The notes under the pieces are model-generated. The model was given only the letters and a program-made list of their open reading frames with translations, searched no databases and was not told the origin of the DNA. A program made the translations under genes and the position numbers. Source: Gottfriedia luciferensis (GTDB lineage: Bacteria > Bacillota > Bacilli > Bacillales > Bacillaceae_G). Taken from it: a stretch of 64,000 nt of DNA. The stretch is from assembly GCF_001712755.1 (NCBI RefSeq), contig NZ_MDKC01000023.1, positions 186,001-250,000 on the forward strand, written 5' to 3'. This document shows, piece after piece, positions 57,441 to 64,000 of this stretch (its first letter is position 1; each line of letters starts with the position of its first letter).

Positions 57441-58403
57441 TTAGTCTAAGATCGTTACTTTCACTTGTTTTCTTCCAAAATTAATCGCATCTTGTTTATT
57501 TGGAATAAATACATCAATTCGATTTCCCTTGATGGCACCACCAGTATCTCCGGCTATTGCTACTCCATAACCTTCTACATTCACTTTACTTCCAAGTGGG
57601 ATGACACTTGGATCAACGGAAATGACTTTTGTATTTGGATTCTTTTTTAAGTCAATTCCAGTTGCTGTAATGCCAGAACACCCATTACAAGAAGCTGTAT
57701 AGGCAGATGCTTCCATTATTATTACTTTTGATCCAGCTGAATCTTTTGTTTTAGATTCGCTTTCTTTTGCTGTTGAAGCGTCAGATTTTGTTACCGGTAC
57801 ACTTTCTTTTACTGCTGGTGCACTTTCTTTGGTTTTTGGTACACTCTCTTTTGTTGTTGGTGCACTTTGCTTTGTTATTGATGCACTTTCCTTTGTTGCT
57901 GGTACAATTTCCTTTGTTTTAGTAGCATCTTCTCTTGATGCCGATGCAATCTTTGGAGATTCTTGTACTGACTTCACTGTTGAAGTAGATTTAGAATTTG
58001 TTGCATTTATATTTGTCATTTTTGATTGAGCTATATTTTTTACGCCTTCAAAAATTACTAGGTTTAATCCTGGTTGAATTAGATCCGTATGTATATTGTT
58101 CCATTCTTGAATTTGCGATACTGTTACATCATGATTTTGTGCAATATCCCATAATGTATCACCTTTTTTAACTTCATAATGTTTTTCTGGTGCAATGATT
58201 AGTTTATCACCAGGATGAATTAAGTCTGAAGTAATCCCGTTTAACATTTTAGTATTTTCAACGGTGGCATTATTCGCACGTGATAGATCCCACAAAGTAT
58301 CCCCTTTTTTTACTTCAACGGTAGCAGCTTGCGCATTAGCACTTACAGATACTGAGAGTGCAGCAGCTGCTAAAATGGTTGTAACTTTAATTTTGTTAAT
58401 CAT
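57441..58403 (-). CDS. LysM-3D domain cell-wall protein (YocH-like)
   Basis: A 320-residue secreted protein. Signal peptide to about residue 26 (NAQA), two LysM domains (VEVKKGDTLWDLSRANN and YEVKKGDTLWDIAQNHD), a Thr/Lys/Ser/Glu linker built of repeated KESVPxTK units (residues 155-220), and a C-terminal 3D domain (VIPLGSKVNVEGYG, then DTGGAIKGNRIDVF) with its three conserved Asp. 3D domains are related to lytic transglycosylase MltA barrels, and B. subtilis YocH cleaves wall under WalRK control. GAGGGGAAA stands before the ATG. Confidence 0.92.
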   Translation of the reverse strand: MINKIKVTTILAAAALSVSVSANAQAATVEVKKGDTLWDLSRANNATVENTKMLNGITSDLIHPGDKLIIAPEKHYEVKKGDTLWDIAQNHDVTVSQIQEWNNIHTDLIQPGLNLVIFEGVKNIAQSKMTNINATNSKSTSTVKSVQESPKIASASREDATKTKEIVPATKESASITKQSAPTTKESVPKTKESAPAVKESVPVTKSDASTAKESESKTKDSAGSKVIIMEASAYTASCNGCSGITATGIDLKKNPNTKVISVDPSVIPLGSKVNVEGYGVAIAGDTGGAIKGNRIDVFIPNKQDAINFGRKQVKVTILD

Positions 58404-58794
58404 TTCTTTTTCCCCTCCATGTTCCTTTATTTGCTAATTTTTACTAATCGTAACATAGATTTTTCTCAAAAAAGTAACAGGGAGATGATAAATCATTTCC
58501 TTTCATCGCATGTTTATTACAGGTGTTTAACTAAAATTACTGAACAAACAGCAAAAAAACGGGCTTTTTCTCAAACTCTTTTCAAAGTAAATAGCCCATA
58601 TTACTCGGTATATAGCCCTTCCTTTTATTCGTTACTGACTATTACAAAATCTGACGAAGGAAATTACATAGATTACAATAGATAAACAATTTCAACAATG
58701 TGATTTTTCTTTGAGGGCTCTGTTAGAGTAGATTGCTGATTTTCTTTTCAAGTAAATTGTTGTTTAGTTAAACATGAATATTAAATTAAAAACT
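58404..58794. other. Intergenic region upstream of the LysM gene
   Basis: About 390 bases. It should contain the LysM-3D promoter. A plus-strand frame (58419-58685) has an AGGGAG near an ATG but no protein-like composition. No c-di-AMP riboswitch motif was recognised. Confidence 0.4.
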
Positions 58795-58837
58795 AAAAGA
58801 GATAAATGAGATGCTTACTCATTTACCTCTTTTTTTA
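58795..58837 (-). terminator. Terminator of the LCP gene
   Basis: AAAAGAGaTAAATGAG/CTCATTTAcCTCTTTT stem with T-run, about 18 bases past the stop. Confidence 0.8.
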
Positions 58838-58854
58838 AAATATATGATACATAC

Positions 58855-59829
58855 TTATTTTGATTTAATTGAATTAGCTGGTAATTTATCAAGCTCAAGA
58901 TGATTTCTCAAACTATTTGTTATTGCATTTACGCTAGTTTGATCCGGCATATAATAGTAAATTCTGTTAATATAATCGTCTTTTCCTTCCAATTTTAATG
59001 TCGTGATGTTTTTAGGATTAGCTTCTTTCATGTCATTGAATAAGTATAAGCCTTCAGACAAGCTCATATTTGTTTTGACATTTTCACTAAATACACTTGC
59101 ATATTTATCTATTTTAAATAATGTTTTCGGAGACTTTAATTTATCGATAATTGCCAGCATAGCTTGTTGTTGACGTTCTTCACGTCCAAAATCACCACGT
59201 GGATCACGCTTTCTCATTCGAGCATAGGCTAAAGCTTCTGTTCCATTTAGATGTTGAATTCCTTTTTTGAAGTAAACTTTATAACGTGGTTTAGTATCCG
59301 AATATTGCCAAAAATCAAATGGAACATCAACATCAATTCCACCAATCTCATCGACAATATTTTTAAAACCACCAAAATCTACAGTAACATAATAGTCGAT
59401 TGGGACATGCAAAAAGTTTTCTACTGTATTTACAGTTGATTGAAGACCACTGTTATATGCACCATTAATTTTAGATTTTCTTTTTTGATCTGGAATTTCC
59501 ACGTATGTATCACGAGGAATACTCATTTTTTGTATTGTTTTATCTTTGGGATTAACAGTTACTAATATGATGGAATCAGTTCTACCACCTTTCCCCTTTG
59601 TTGCGTAGTTTTCGATTCCAAGAAATAAAATGGAAAAAGGTTGAGTATCTTTTATTTCTTGTTTACGCAAACTTGAGTGAAGAACTTTCCCCTGGGTAGC
59701 ATTCTGTAATTTATAATATGTTCTTATACCCTTATATCCAATAAATGCGATAAGAATTAGAACGATCAATAGCAATATTCTAAGAGACTTTCTTTTTGTT
59801 TTTCTGATTTTATTTCTCTGTTCTGTCAT
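58855..59829 (-). CDS. LytR-CpsA-Psr (LCP) family wall polymer ligase
   Basis: A 324-residue membrane protein with one N-terminal helix (LRILLLIVLILIAFIGYKGI) and an extracytoplasmic LCP domain: GGRTDSIILVTVNPKDKTIQKMSIPRDTYVEIP, KINGAYNSG, VDFGGFKNIVDEIGGIDVDVP and LNGTEALAYARMRKRDPRGDFGREERQQ, with the Arg and Asp residues that hold the polyprenyl pyrophosphate and Mg. It attaches teichoic acid or other glycopolymers to peptidoglycan, like TagT, TagU or TagV. Monocistronic. Confidence 0.95.
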   Translation of the reverse strand: MTEQRNKIRKTKRKSLRILLLIVLILIAFIGYKGIRTYYKLQNATQGKVLHSSLRKQEIKDTQPFSILFLGIENYATKGKGGRTDSIILVTVNPKDKTIQKMSIPRDTYVEIPDQKRKSKINGAYNSGLQSTVNTVENFLHVPIDYYVTVDFGGFKNIVDEIGGIDVDVPFDFWQYSDTKPRYKVYFKKGIQHLNGTEALAYARMRKRDPRGDFGREERQQQAMLAIIDKLKSPKTLFKIDKYASVFSENVKTNMSLSEGLYLFNDMKEANPKNITTLKLEGKDDYINRIYYYMPDQTSVNAITNSLRNHLELDKLPANSIKSK

Positions 59830-60075
59830 TTGTTTAGCAAGAGCTCCTTTAGAGATATTTGTATGAGGCCATTAATTTGACTGATAATATTTAAAGCATT
59901 GCTTATAAGTAGAGAATTGACTAAGAGTTATTCAGCATATTTAGTATTTAAAGGCAATGATTATTTTATATCCATATTGTTAGCGGCATTAGGGGAATTT
60001 ATTATATTTAATAGGTAACAAATTTTTTTGCTGGTATTGTTACTCGAACTTTATAGACTAATTCCCCTCGAAACA
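59830..60075. other. Intergenic region upstream of the LCP gene
   Basis: About 245 AT-rich bases that should contain the LCP promoter. Nothing else was recognised. Confidence 0.3.
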
Positions 60076-60099
60076 AGAAAAAGGACCTAAAATAGGTCC
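60076..60099 (-). terminator. Terminator of the DUF6526 gene
   Basis: GGACCTA/TAGGTCC stem with an AAA loop and T-rich minus-strand tail. Confidence 0.75.
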
Positions 60100-60110
60100 C
60101 CTGCACAAAA

Positions 60111-60545
60111 TTAAACGCGATACTCATCCGCTCGCCAATTTTTAATATTTTGTTTAATCTCTTTCGAACTCAGTCCTTCATTTACCGCTTTTTCACTTAA
60201 CGCTACAAATTCTTCATCACTTGCAAAACGTAATGCAATGATTTGCCCCATTGTTAATTGAGGATCTAACGGTTTACCAGTTAGTGTAAAATGGCGAAAA
60301 TTTTCTTCCATTCGAATGACACGGTCTTGTACTTTGTTGGAATATAGTCTTGTTAGAAAAAACGATACAACTAATAAAAGCGAAGTAACTAAAATCAAGA
60401 CTGCTAACCAAATATGATCGCTATTCTTTATTGCGCTGCATAGGTTAACGATTGAACCAATGATTGTGATTAACGCTAATGGTGCTCCAAAAAAGTGGAA
60501 AACTGGATGATATCTAACGTGATGATCTAAGCTTTGCGGTTTCAT
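60111..60545 (-). CDS. DUF6526 family membrane protein
   Basis: A 144-residue protein. It starts MKPQSLDHHVRYHPVFHFFGAP and has two membrane helices (about residues 17-37 and 45-65). A cytoplasmic tail follows with RLYSNKVQDRVIRMEENFRHF, MGQIIALRFASDEEFVALSEKAV and IKNWRADEYRV. This matches the DUF6526 pattern known from Bacilli and Bacteroidetes; function is unknown. The tail helices suggest a regulatory or protein-binding role. AGGAGAG precedes the ATG. Confidence 0.75.
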   Translation of the reverse strand: MKPQSLDHHVRYHPVFHFFGAPLALITIIGSIVNLCSAIKNSDHIWLAVLILVTSLLLVVSFFLTRLYSNKVQDRVIRMEENFRHFTLTGKPLDPQLTMGQIIALRFASDEEFVALSEKAVNEGLSSKEIKQNIKNWRADEYRV

Positions 60546-60637
60546 ATGTACATCTCTCCTCTAAAATTGTTTTATGTCCTTATTCTAACATTATTATTCT
60601 TACTACTTATTTATCATTAAAGAATTTTTATTTACAA

Positions 60638-60674
60638 TAAAAAAATCTAATAAGTCAAAAAGACTTACTAGATT
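60638..60674 (-). terminator. Terminator of the VWA gene
   Basis: AAATCTA-x-TAAGTC/GACTTA-x-TAGATTT stem, five-base loop, T6 on the minus strand. Confidence 0.85.
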
Positions 60675-60684
60675 TGAATTTATA

Positions 60685-61266
60685 TTATATCCTTTTTTCA
60701 GACACAGCCTCGCTTATTACACTATACATATTTTCAACACCTTCATTAGAAGATTCAAAAGTATAAGCATTTTCTTCTAAAATTCCTAGGCTGCTGGCTT
60801 CTTTTGCTACATCTATATTTGCTCCCATGAATATAAATTCCCAATTATACTTTTCTTGTTGGAGATGGATAAGTTGTTTCACTTTATTATAGGTAAATTC
60901 AACACTCGCATTCTCTAACCCATCAGTAGTAATAACAAAAATCACTTTACCAGGTCTTTCCATCTTGTTACATAAAGACAATCTGTTGCCTACATTTAAG
61001 ATGGTTTTACCTACCGCATCTAAAAGTGCAGTAGTTCCCCTTACAAAGTACTCTTTATCTGTTAATTTTACTTCACGTGCATTTTTTCCATCCCATAAGA
61101 CTTCATACTGATCGTCAAAAAGAACTGTTGTTACATTCGTTTCTCCATCAAAACTACTTTGTTTTTTCATAAATGCGTTAAATCCACCGATCGTATCACT
61201 TTCAAGCCCAGCCATTGAACCACTTCTATCAATTAAAAATATAATTTCTGTTTTATTCTTGTTCAT
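60685..61266 (-). CDS. VWA domain protein with intact MIDAS
   Basis: A 193-residue protein that is a single von Willebrand factor A domain. The metal-ion site is complete: DRSGSM (Asp13-x-Ser-x-Ser), the Thr in RGTTALLDA, and the Asp in VITTDGLENAS. No signal peptide, so it acts in the cytoplasm. Such stand-alone VWA proteins occur in TerY-like stress systems and in AAA-ATPase modules. It is divergent from the HTH protein at 61365 with about 100 bases between, suggesting a functional pair. Confidence 0.9.
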   Translation of the reverse strand: MNKNKTEIIFLIDRSGSMAGLESDTIGGFNAFMKKQSSFDGETNVTTVLFDDQYEVLWDGKNAREVKLTDKEYFVRGTTALLDAVGKTILNVGNRLSLCNKMERPGKVIFVITTDGLENASVEFTYNKVKQLIHLQQEKYNWEFIFMGANIDVAKEASSLGILEENAYTFESSNEGVENMYSVISEAVSEKRI

Positions 61267-61364
61267 TCTAAATCAGCCCCTTCATTCTTGATGTTATAAT
61301 AGTAACTGAATTAAATTGTAGATAGGTCGCCTTAAAAGAGACATTTTGGAATGGGGAATTTAAA

Positions 61365-61859
61365 ATGCTTAACCAAGAATTTTTGATTGAATTACAACAA
61401 TATGTAAAACACCATTTAGATGAAGTAAAAATAGAAGAAATACATTTTAGTAAAAATGAAATGTTTGCTGCTGAGCCTTTAGAAAATATAGAAATTGAAG
61501 CATTTATTAAAAATAAACTGAAACCAACATTTAGAGAGCTCCTATTTAACTTTATTGATCAAAAAAATGTCAGTGATCCATTAATTTATAAAAAAGCAGG
61601 AATTGACCGAAAACATTTTTCAAAAATCCGCTCCATTCCTAATTATCTTCCAAAGAAAAATACAATCATTGCTTTATCATTAGCACTTGAACTAGATAAA
61701 ATTGAAACGAACGAACTCTTAAGTTCTGCTGGCTATACATTATCAGACAGTGATTTAAATGATTTAGTCATAAAATTTTTCTTAGAGAACAACGTTTATG
61801 ATATTGATTTAGTCAACGAAGCATTGAACCACTTTAATTTAGATCCACTAATAAAATAA
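61365..61859 (+). CDS. HTH-like protein paired with the VWA gene
   Basis: A 164-residue protein. The C-terminal two thirds look like an XRE-like helical domain: FRELLFNFIDQKNVSDPLIYKKAGIDRKHFSKIR, then PKKNTIIALSLALELDKIETNELLSSAGYTLS, where a conserved helix pair precedes a small helical cap. Proteins with this ending are, as I recall, found next to VWA or macro-domain genes in Firmicutes. The N-terminal 50 residues are unique. ATG start with weak GGGGAA site. It may bind the shared promoter region and regulate both genes. Confidence 0.65.
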   Translation: MLNQEFLIELQQYVKHHLDEVKIEEIHFSKNEMFAAEPLENIEIEAFIKNKLKPTFRELLFNFIDQKNVSDPLIYKKAGIDRKHFSKIRSIPNYLPKKNTIIALSLALELDKIETNELLSSAGYTLSDSDLNDLVIKFFLENNVYDIDLVNEALNHFNLDPLIK

Positions 61860-61880
61860 AGCAGCAAAATAAATAAAAAA

Positions 61881-61925
61881 ACATCTTAAATCACCTTTTT
61901 CTGAAGTGATTAATAGATGTTTTTT
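61881..61925. terminator. Bidirectional terminator between HTH and cyclase genes
   Basis: ACATCTtaAATCAC/GTGATTaatAGATGT stem with A6 and T6 flanks. Confidence 0.8.
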
Positions 61926-61930
61926 ATATT

Positions 61931-63046
61931 TTAGTAACTCACTTGATCTCTTCCATTATGCTTTGATTTGTATAATGCCTGGTCAGCTTGCTTTACTAAT
62001 TTTAAATAATCTTGTTCAGTTTCAGCAATCAATGATGCTACACCAATACTTAATGTAACTAGTTTTTTCTCTGATTGCTCATGTTCAATCTTTAACTTTT
62101 TTATATTTTTACATAATCGATTAGCTATTTTAAGTGCATCATTCAGATCAGATTTCGGTAATAAAATTGAGAATTCCTCTCCACCATACCGTGCAACAAT
62201 ACCTGATTCGCTTGTCGTCTCTAATTGCAAATTAGTTGCTACTTTTCTTAAGCATTCATCACCTTTTGGGTGACCATATAAATCGTTATATTTTTTAAAA
62301 TGATCTACGTCAATCATTAATAATGTCATAGGTATTGATGATTCAAAGGATTTTGAACATCCATTTAAAAGTTGTTTTTCAAAGTATCTACGGTTATATA
62401 GTCCAGTTAGACTGTCAACATTTGCGATATTTTCCATTTTCTTTAATTTTACTTCTGTATTGCGTGTTTTATAGGCTATAAAGTAACTTAAGAATAATGC
62501 TGGAACAAACATTAGAATCCAAAACCCAATCGTTTGAAGTAATCTTCCTAATACAATGTCACCAATCGGTTTTAGCATCCATTTATCGATTAAGTAAAAA
62601 CCGATACATCTATACAAAATAATAATTGTAGTCAAAATAAGTATTCTCTTTTTTTCATCCCATTTTTGATAATTCATATAGAATCCCAAAAATAAAACAA
62701 TCAAAAGCAAAAGAGAATCAATTACATAAACATAATTCAATCCCTTAATAAAATAAAAAGCAATAATATCGAAGAAAAACATTGTCACTAAAGTTATATT
62801 CCCAAAAAAGATTGCTGCAATTTCCATTCCAAGAGCTCTAATTTGAATATTTGTTCCATGATCCGTGATAATCGGAAAATTTATTAATACAATCGTTAAG
62901 AAACTCAATAGAATCCCGATAAAAAATTCTTGAAATTTCGATTTCCCTGCGAACCTTTGTCTTGCTTCTCCCCATAGGATGGAAGAGGTTAGATAAAAAA
63001 AACTAATGATGATTGTATGGGTTATGAAAATATTTTTTAAAAGCAT
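61931..63046 (-). CDS. Membrane diguanylate cyclase (5TM-GGDEF)
   Basis: A 371-residue enzyme. Residues 1-200 have about six hydrophobic helices of the LytS-like 5TM type with RALGMEIAAIFFG. A coiled-coil linker (NTEVKLKKMENIANVDSLTGLYNRR) leads to a GGDEF domain with the catalytic GGEEF and DVDHFKKYNDLYGHPKGD. The inhibitory I-site RxxD five residues before GGEEF is absent, so product inhibition is not expected. It makes c-di-GMP in response to an unknown membrane signal. TCCAGGAGG-like site (GGAGGGGATT) before the ATG. Confidence 0.93.
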   Translation of the reverse strand: MLLKNIFITHTIIISFFYLTSSILWGEARQRFAGKSKFQEFFIGILLSFLTIVLINFPIITDHGTNIQIRALGMEIAAIFFGNITLVTMFFFDIIAFYFIKGLNYVYVIDSLLLLIVLFLGFYMNYQKWDEKKRILILTTIIILYRCIGFYLIDKWMLKPIGDIVLGRLLQTIGFWILMFVPALFLSYFIAYKTRNTEVKLKKMENIANVDSLTGLYNRRYFEKQLLNGCSKSFESSIPMTLLMIDVDHFKKYNDLYGHPKGDECLRKVATNLQLETTSESGIVARYGGEEFSILLPKSDLNDALKIANRLCKNIKKLKIEHEQSEKKLVTLSIGVASLIAETEQDYLKLVKQADQALYKSKHNGRDQVSY

Positions 63047-63207
63047 AATCCCCTCCAGGAATTATCTTAAAATAAATATGATTATTTATAAATTATTAAA
63101 GAAACTGATCTATGGATTAAATTATCTTATACTTAACTTTTCCGTAATATTATTTTAACATACTTACTCAATCGTTTGTATACAATTTTTATACAATGTT
63201 CTTAATT
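63047..63207. other. Short intergenic region upstream of the cyclase
   Basis: AT-rich, should contain the cyclase promoter; nothing else recognised. Confidence 0.3.
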
Positions 63208-63255
63208 AAAAAAGACGTCTATCTGTCTAACAATGACCTTAAGACGTCCTTTTTT
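63208..63255 (-). terminator. Terminator of the gerC-type gene
   Basis: GGACGTCTT/AAGACGTCT arms (63211-63220 and 63241-63249) with T-run on the minus strand, about 50 bases past the stop. Confidence 0.75.
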
Positions 63256-63302
63256 AGTTCCATTCACGTTTTAATAGTTCTTCTATTCATTCGAAACATG
63301 AT

Positions 63303-64000
63303 CTATTCAACAATTCCTGTATGAAGTATATCTAAATTAACCTTTACTTTAATTTTTGCACTCGAATACTGTTTCTCCCATTTTTTTTCATCAAATTCCC
63401 TGTAATGTGCTTCTAATTTTGAGCCGAAACCAATTGGATCAACATTATTTTTTTGAAGGAGTGAAATAAGCTCTTTTGCATCTTTTTCAATATCCCTTTC
63501 AATTGCTTTACTTATTTGTTTAATATGTTTAGGAAGTACTATTGGTTTATCACCAGTATATTCTTGAATTCTGGCATTCAACTTCATATGAATTGTAAAC
63601 TCTGGTTTTCCTTTTTTGATTTTGATATCATATTTACTTTTAGATTTTATATTATCAATTGCTACATAATCTCCATCAATTTTGAACTGATGTAATCCTT
63701 GTTTATAATTTTCTTTCATCCCTTTAAAAATGAAAGCATATTTCCAAGGAATAATTGTTATAAGTTTATCTCTTTTGAAAGTTGCAAAGCCATTTAATTT
63801 AATCTTATCATCCACTATTTTTAACACAGGTAAATACGGATCCTGCCCTACTTCAAAATATTGATAGACAAACGTTGAGAAATCAGTATAGGGAAAAGGT
63901 CCAGTCTCTGAATTGTGTACAAGCATATCGTAAAGATATAAAGCTATGTTTTCATTTTTATACTGTGGTAATGAAAGTAAATCACTTGATTCACCATCAA
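63303..64000 (-). CDS. Ger(x)C-family germinant receptor subunit, C-terminal part
   Basis: The frame continues open through the window edge (upstream residues read YKNENIALYLYDMLVHNSE), so about 232 codons of the C-terminal part are visible. The pattern KLNGFATFKRDKLI, then DYVAIDNIKSKSKYDIKIKKGKPEFTIHMKLNARIQEYTGD and the long helix ISKAIERDIEKDAKELISLLQKNNVDPIGFG is typical of GerAC/GerBC/GerKC. These are lipoproteins on the spore inner membrane that form germinant receptors with GerA- and GerB-type subunits. The lipobox lies outside the window. Confidence 0.85.
   Translation of the reverse strand, partial: DGESSDLLSLPQYKNENIALYLYDMLVHNSETGPFPYTDFSTFVYQYFEVGQDPYLPVLKIVDDKIKLNGFATFKRDKLITIIPWKYAFIFKGMKENYKQGLHQFKIDGDYVAIDNIKSKSKYDIKIKKGKPEFTIHMKLNARIQEYTGDKPIVLPKHIKQISKAIERDIEKDAKELISLLQKNNVDPIGFGSKLEAHYREFDEKKWEKQYSSAKIKVKVNLDILHTGIVE

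Noticed and set aside
58419-58685. 88-codon plus-strand ORF upstream of the LysM gene
   Set aside because: Composition is not protein-like and it lies in the promoter region of the LysM-3D gene.

Overview
The window comes from an AT-rich, endospore-forming Bacillaceae chromosome (Bacillus sensu lato). The spore genes support this: an alpha/beta-type SASP behind a sigma-G-like promoter, a CdaS-type diadenylate cyclase, a CotX/V-family coat protein and a GerC-type germinant receptor subunit. Gene orders known from B. subtilis (catD-catE; arsR-arsI-acr3-arsC; fdhA next to a DUF1641 gene) and AGGAGG-type ribosome binding sites agree. The exact species cannot be fixed from the sequence alone. I recognised no tRNA, rRNA, CRISPR or prophage.

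Layout. 1-6.7 kb: a catDE-like pair cut by the window edge, a 20-bp-period repeat array, an Rrf2 regulator, a SASP, an LLM flavin oxidoreductase, a SRPBCC protein, a RelE/ParE-type toxin-antitoxin cassette between 54-bp direct repeats, and a WYL regulator. 6.9-9.8 kb: a VOC protein and a complete arsenic operon with two ArsR-type operators. 9.9-20.4 kb: cdaS, RidA, a DUF4309-NagZ fusion, an alpha/beta hydrolase, small exported or regulatory proteins, an XRE protein with 28-residue repeats, a DUF1643 protein, a HAD phosphatase, a second copy of the 20-bp repeat, and an internally duplicated unknown protein. 20.4-24.6 kb: methionine gamma-lyase, a Bacillaceae intergenic repeat, a 43-aa ORF, and a two-component system whose kinase is broken beside an IS3-family remnant. 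24.6-36.4 kb: mixed metabolic and accessory genes (racemase, CotX, pentapeptide and RCC1 proteins, ManA, fructokinase), plus a rearrangement junction near 33.5 kb that truncates an ABC permease and an SH3-like gene.

36.4-51.1 kb is a molybdenum cofactor and formate dehydrogenase region. In the direction of transcription (minus strand) the order is fdhA, a DUF1641 gene, fdhD, moaA, moeB, moeA, moaE, moaD, moaB, mobA and moaC. A DUF2294 gene and a solo TnpB element on the plus strand come next, then mobB, modB and a MOSC protein. Together these genes import molybdate (only the permease is here), build molybdopterin, insert molybdenum, add the guanine nucleotide, sulfurate the cofactor and use it in a Cys-type formate dehydrogenase. 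fdhA has a candidate conditional terminator between its promoter and its start.

51-64 kb is mostly cell envelope: a nitronate monooxygenase-like protein, a PBP4-type carboxypeptidase with two complete catalytic domains, a YkuD L,D-transpeptidase, a LysM-3D protein and an LCP ligase. These are followed by a divergent VWA/HTH pair, a diguanylate cyclase and a partial gerC.

Most genes are ordinary core or accessory Bacillus genes. The observations most worth a second look are the fdhA leader, the two-headed PBP4, the dispersed 20-bp repeat arrays, the repeat-flanked toxin-antitoxin cassette, the DUF4309-NagZ fusion with a non-AUG start, and several broken-gene junctions.
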